A stretch of DNA of 64,000 nt, from contig NC_088315.1 of NCBI RefSeq assembly GCF_910592395.1, positions 19,014,219 to 19,078,218 of the forward strand, given 5' to 3'. The notes under the pieces are model-generated. The model was given only the letters and a program-made list of their open reading frames with translations, was not told the origin of the DNA and did no database searches. Both the position numbers and the translations under genes were made by a program. Position 1 is the stretch's first letter. Each line of letters opens with the position of its first letter. This document shows, piece after piece, positions 59,438-64,000 of this stretch. Source of the stretch: Lineus longissimus. Its lineage: Eukaryota > Nemertea > Pilidiophora > Heteronemertea > Lineidae.

Positions 59438-61284
59438 CTAATATCGACACTTGATATAACATTTGGAACGACTTACTGATTGCTGATTCAGCAAGAAATA
59501 CATGAAGAGTTCAAATGCAGAAGCCATCAAGTCCACTTCACGGACTGAACTGAGACCAATTTCAAGCGTGAGAGTCAGTTCTCTTGAAAACAAAGAACAG
59601 ACTCCCAACCTTGGAAATCAAGCTTCACTTCATTTTGAAAGAGTCTAATTCCATTAGGATTTCAAGTTCTAGCCAAAATGGTGGTGTGTCATAGTCAACC
59701 TTTAAACCCTTGTCACTCCAATGAGACTCCTGCACTTTCTCCTGTCCGGGGCGTTTCTCCCATCATCTGGACATGGGTCCAGTTCTCAGGAGGCTCATAG
59801 GACTCGTATAAGAGTTTTTCGGGAAAAAACAATTTTCGTCACTTTTTCCCTTTTTCTCAAATGTGAGAACAGTCTGGTTTTGATGGCGTGCCTCAAATAT
59901 GCTACATTTAACATCCTACCTAACAGGTGTGGATGGCTGCAAAATACTAGTTATGAAACCCTTACAATGAGCTCTAAATCGGTCAAAAGAAGACACTCAT
60001 TTCACATCGTTTTAATAAATGCCCACAAAGTTATGAGATTCTAACCCCTTTAGGACCAACAATGAATGATTTCAATCGAAAATTTGAGTCAAAGGAATCG
60101 GCTTTCAAATACCAGGAGCTTGTACAAGTGTAGAAATCAGTTACGGAAGGTTTTTGACAAATTTAGTTCCCAATCATACTCCCTAATATTTTCACAATAA
60201 TATTATTTTGGTCCTAAAAAGGTTTTGACGCGGCATACCAGCGTACATTACACATAATAGTAAACCTGTTCTGTCATTATTGTTTAAAACCCATTTAAAA
60301 ACGTCGAAAATAAATTTCCCCCTCAAAGTCCTTTAAGTATAACGCACACAGGTGACGAAATCCACACTTTTTGACAAATCAGCAATGCAATCTCACCCTG
60401 GTAAACCAGTTTCCCAACCTCCTGAGAATCAGGCAGTCGTTCCAACTTGGTGAGCTGCTTTTTTTAAAACAGCTTGCCTGTTTGCCGGTGTGACCAGAAT
60501 ATCTAAGTCTCTGTATGTTTTTGCATAAGACATGTTTTTTGGTCTGTGCTGCCAAAACCAGCTTCTTCTGAAAGTGAAGCTTGACCCCAGGTCCACCCTA
60601 AATCGGAAACTCGAGAAGTTTTGAAACTGATTCACTGAGCAGCAAATCTTTCACAGAGAATATAACGAGCCAATTTATAATTCCATAAAACTGGATACTA
60701 ATCACAATATCTCCTAATAATATAATAATAATCATGATTTTTACGGATATAGTTATGTAAAAATTAAAATTTTCAATACGTTGCAGCTACATACACGAGT
60801 TGTACAAATACATGTAAAAGTTGTGAACCACAGAACTGTGCGTTTGTAAAGTACATTCCAATTTACTATTAGGTGTCGCAAAACAAATTACATACTTTTG
60901 AGTTTGTATAACTACAATAATATCAATCAAAGATTGACAAAACTTCTGCACAAGTAGCCAAGATCAATAAGATGTTGACAGTTTTGACCTCACCTTCATT
61001 TGACTGAAATTTTTAAGTTATCTAAAATCAAAAGTATACAATCTTTTTTGTGCCACCTAGTATGACTAAGACAGCTGAACACTTACAAAAGCTGCTTACA
61101 TTGTGTCTTAGCTCGACATAGTATGATACAAACTTGAATTACCGGTGATACCAAGAATTAATAAAGACTTTATTCATTCCTGTTGACACCTAAAACAAAA
61201 TTCCATGATTGAATACGCACCTTTTTCATAATAAAAGCCAAAAACATCTAGCATTTCATAAAACTTCGTAGAAAAACTCACCAT
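59331..61284 (-). CDS. Unrecognised protein gene, candidate exons only
   Basis: I do not recognise this product. The strongest piece is a terminal exon at 59331-59437 that ends in a stop and is acidic at its C-terminus (YFEEERQ). A preceding exon at 60397-60454 (LTKLERLPDSQEVGKLVYQ) joins it in phase 1. A possible start exon lies at 61221-61284 (MVSFSTKFYEMLDVFGFYYE), but it ends phase 1 while the 60.4-kb exon begins phase 0. So either an exon is missing between them or one of the two is wrong. A minus-strand AATAAA at 58596-58601 supports transcription ending near 58575, convergent with RPL39. Confidence 0.5.
59535..59707. mobile_element. TTAAGGGTTGAC-family element, diverged
   Basis: AATTTCAAGCGTGAGAGTCA, CTTCATTTTGAAAGAGTCTA and GTTCTAGCCAAAATGGTGGT, ending AGTCAACCTTTAAAC. 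Confidence 0.65.
60397..60454 (-). CDS. Unrecognised gene, internal candidate exon
   Basis: Fifty-eight bases, donor GTGAGA, phase 0 in and 1 out. The acceptor (AAAAGCAG) lacks a pyrimidine tract. An overlapping open frame upstream (KTYRDLDILVTPANRQ) is a competing interpretation of the same stretch. Confidence 0.45.
61221..61284 (-). CDS. Unrecognised gene, possible start exon
   Basis: ATG in good context (CACGATGG), then 20 codons of hydrophobic/aromatic-rich sequence, ending phase 1 at GTGCGT. It looks coding but no join to the next exon was found. Confidence 0.35.
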
Positions 61285-61344
61285 CGTGATCCAAGGAAAA
61301 ATGTCTAATTTCTAAAATTTGGAAAAACTGGTTTTTGAACATGT

Positions 61345-61440
61345 AGCATTACTGTAAGTGTTAACGAAAACACATTTGGAGTAATGTGTTGCATTACTGT
61401 AAGTGTTAACGAAAACACATTTGAAGTAATGTGTTTTCGG
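61345..61440. repeat. 45-bp tandem duplication
   Basis: GCATTACTGTAAGTGTTAAC begins both copies (61346 and 61391), just upstream of the possible start exon of the unknown gene. Confidence 0.92.
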
Positions 61441-61444
61441 TGTT

Positions 61445-62400
61445 AGAAGCCAAAATTGTAGTAAATAAACTGGTTCCTTCATACATGTAAGTCATCAGAA
61501 TTTGGTTTCCTTTGATTTCCAATTAAAACACATTCCATCAAGTTCAAAATAATTTTCGAATCTTTGAAGGGAATATAGTTTTGGATTTTAGCATAAATAA
61601 GGCTTTAATAAACCCTTAACTACTTCGAGCCATTTCAATTTGCGGTTTCGTAAATTGTGAATTTTGCATACCAAATTTAGCATAATGACGACCCTGTTAA
61701 CAGTAACTGCAATTAAATTCTCATCTAATTTTCACAGCCACATATTTTCGCAATTATAAGTGAACACAAAAATTAAAGCCAGGCCAATATTTTCTGGGTC
61801 GACCATAATTTGTGATGAAGTCAAGAGTACCTTGGATTTTGCAGAAAACTGCCCGTTTAATATTTGATACCAACAAGTACATTTTAAACCTTTATTTATT
61901 TATTTATTTAAACCATGTTTAGATGTTATTTTCGACCTCATTGAAACCCAGTGTGGACTTGTCAATGGAACTACACTTATTTATTACAGACCTGATATTT
62001 ACACAAATGTACATGTATAATTTACATATCGCAAACGGACAACTTAAGCAAACAGACAGTTTGCTTTGATATTGTCGCCATTTTTTTATCGTCCTGTACA
62101 CAGGCAACTGGAATTTCCCACGACACAAAGATTGCGATAAACACACCAGCAATCTATTTGAAGGTGTCAATGTCTCCCAATGACTATGTCATTTTGAAAG
62201 ATTTTGAAAATTAATCGATTTGAAAAATTACCTCTATGTAGTAGTAAACTCTAGTTGCCTGTGGAACTTGTAAATATTTACGCGATTTCAATATGGCCAT
62301 GGCTATTTCACAAAATATCTGTTTTGACAATCCAAGAACAATGGTTTGTTTTAACCCTATATGTTATACAGACTGATATTGTCAAAAGCTTGTCATATCT
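61445..62400. other. AT-rich sequence, no gene recognised
   Basis: Contains a TTTATTTATTTATT run near 61892. No splice-supported exon seen. Confidence 0.45.
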
Positions 62401-62404
62401 AAAG

Positions 62405-62642
62405 CCCCAAGCAAACAAGAGGCCCGTCATTGTTGCGACCTGCAAGAATTATCGCTGCGATGAGCGACAAAAGATTGCTGAAAGTCTGCAGATAAAACTG
62501 GTCAACGCAGGCTATGACATTTATCACAGGTCGCAGCGATGATCGATTCTTGTCCCAGGAACCTGCAACGACCATCGCAGACAAGAGATTTTATCATTGC
62601 AGGACACTGCAACAAAAAATCGCACGTTTGCAGGGCGCTTAA
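62405..62642. mobile_element. TGTCGC-family inverted-repeat element
   Basis: CAAGCAAACAAGAGGCCCGT at the left and CGCACGTTTGCAGGGCGCTT at the right, with internal GTCGCAGCGATGATCGATTC arms. Confidence 0.6.
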
Positions 62643-62649
62643 ACTTGTA

Positions 62650-63420
62650 ATGCGGAGGAAAAAATTACCGGGGGAAACCTTTAATGATTGTCAGTCACCC
62701 CTCCTCAATAATTTACGAAAAAATTTAATTGATCTGAAATGCATCTGATTGTCTTGCAGAATTTCTGACATCAAAATCATTTTCCAGAGAAAGATTCAGA
62801 AAATTTCTACTACCAAAAACTGCCAACTTTTCGTGGAGAAATCCATTTTTGCAAATTTTCAAAATAACCTCAACTCGCAATAATAACATCACTCAATTAT
62901 CTTGGATTTGAAAAAGAAATTTTGCCAAAAGAAAATTGGAGTTTTTTTGAATATTCGCGACTTGCAAAATTAAGGAGGAAAGAAAATTTGGCCATCTAAA
63001 GTATATCGTGGTCCATCGAGATTGCAGCTGGTCACAGAAGAAAGTTCAAGCCTGATTTGATATGAACGAAGGAAAATTTGACAAGTTGAACAGACTCGGT
63101 CTCAGAAACATCACATCATCATTGGGTCCTTCCGACCCGGCAACCGTATGGCTTAAGCAACTGACAGACTGTAGGCCGCGATGCACGGAATAGCCCACTG
63201 ACAACATTTACCCTATACACACATGTCCCCAATCACGTAGGTTAACCCTATTCTAGCAAGATGTAGCAAAGTGTTCGATAAAGCTCTTACATTTTCAACA
63301 GGAAACTGATTACTGAATACTGATTTTTAAGCAAGATTTTACCTGAAAAATGAACCAAGATGACGCACCGTCAGCTTAAAACAACACCTATTCACAGCAA
63401 GAAGACGTCATGACAAGACA
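62650..63420. other. Unassigned sequence
   Basis: A short plus-strand open frame from 63062 (MNEGKFDKLNRLGLRNITSS..., 43 codons) has a coding-like mix but no partner exon or family was recognised. Confidence 0.35.
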
Positions 63421-63427
63421 ACATATG

Positions 63428-63699
63428 CAGTGGAACCTCCCTTTGTGGACACCTCTCTATTAGGGACAACCTCTCTATTAGGGACAACCTCTCTATTAAG
63501 GACATCAGGTTCGGTCCCAAATTGGTCATTTCCATTCAATTCGACCTCTCTAATCAGGACACCTCTATATTAAGGACACCAGGTTCGGTCCCAAATTGGT
63601 TATTTCCATTCAATTTGACCTCTCCAATCAGGACACCTCTATATTAAGGACAGCACTTGTCAGTCCAGAGGGTGTCCTTAATAGAGAGGTTCTACTATA
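63428..63699 (+). mobile_element. Pogo/Tigger-like MITE with internal duplication
   Basis: CAGTGGAACCTCCCTTTGTG to AGAGAGGTTCTACTATA. The GGTCCCAAATTGG...TCCATTCAATT block is present twice. Confidence 0.85.
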
Positions 63700-63937
63700 C
63701 ATGATTTCAATACCTTGTTTGGCAATGGTAATTGCATGCATACGGCCTAAAAAGTTACTTTTTGTGATGTCATCATTATCTGCACCTCTTTCTACAATGC
63801 ATGAAAAATAACAGTAACAACATCGCCAGTAAGATATAATTTACAAATTGCTGGATTTGTGGCAAGCCATTGGTGCTAACAGACGTTTAAAACAGAATAA
63901 TACTAATTCATAATTGCATCAACAAATTAAAGTGCCT

Positions 63938-64000
63938 CAAAGGAGCAATTTTTATTGCTGCAATTGGTGACGATTATCACTGACACTGTGCAACAAAAAG
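63938..64000. mobile_element. Partial TGTCGC-family element at window end
   Basis: GGAGCAATTTTTATTGCTGC and GTGACGATTATCACTG resemble the family; cut by the window edge. Confidence 0.4.

Overview
This is a window of animal nuclear DNA, not bacterial or viral. It holds many small exons with GT/AG splice sites, long AT-rich introns, tRNA-derived SINEs, many short inverted-repeat (MITE-like) transposons and several minisatellites. Two genes are recognised with confidence. The ribosomal protein and the repeat style (pogo-like and TTAA-flanked MITEs, an 'AAAGCGC...' SINE tail) suggest a marine invertebrate, perhaps a deuterostome, mollusc or brachiopod. I cannot name the species.

Layout. (1) 1.2-48.0 kb, minus strand: one large gene for a tubulin-tail deglutamylase of the cytosolic carboxypeptidase 2/3 family (AGBL2/AGBL3-like). 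I could place 27 coding exons. All 26 junctions keep reading frame, giving a model of about 1,233 residues. Catalytic exons cluster at 15-24 kb, C-terminal tail exons lie at 1-11 kb, and N-terminal exons at 25-48 kb are separated by very long introns. (2) 49.1-51.2 kb, plus strand: a complete three-exon RPL39 gene (51 residues), head-to-head with the carboxypeptidase gene. (3) About 52.0-58.55 kb: a minisatellite of roughly 6.5 kb that switches orientation at about 53.77 kb and has a higher-order 839/1036-bp structure. (4) 58.6-61.3 kb, minus strand: a poly(A) signal, a convincing terminal coding exon and two further candidate exons of a gene I do not recognise, convergent with RPL39.

The introns are a dense record of transposition. 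They hold pogo/Tigger-like MITEs with TA target sites, two families with TTAA ends, a 221-bp foldback element with 4-bp target duplications, a long-TIR element with a 9-bp duplication, and a family ending TTAAGGGTTGAC that other elements entered at least three times. Several insertions lie within a few bases of carboxypeptidase splice sites. The tandem arrays at 0-0.6, 26.1-29.4 and 44.9-45.2 kb give long open frames on both strands only because their units are multiples of, or near, three bases; I do not call them genes.

Functionally, the window joins a ciliary microtubule-modifying enzyme, a ribosomal housekeeping gene and an unknown gene. I see no operon-like cooperation, no CRISPR or defence system, and no autonomous transposase.
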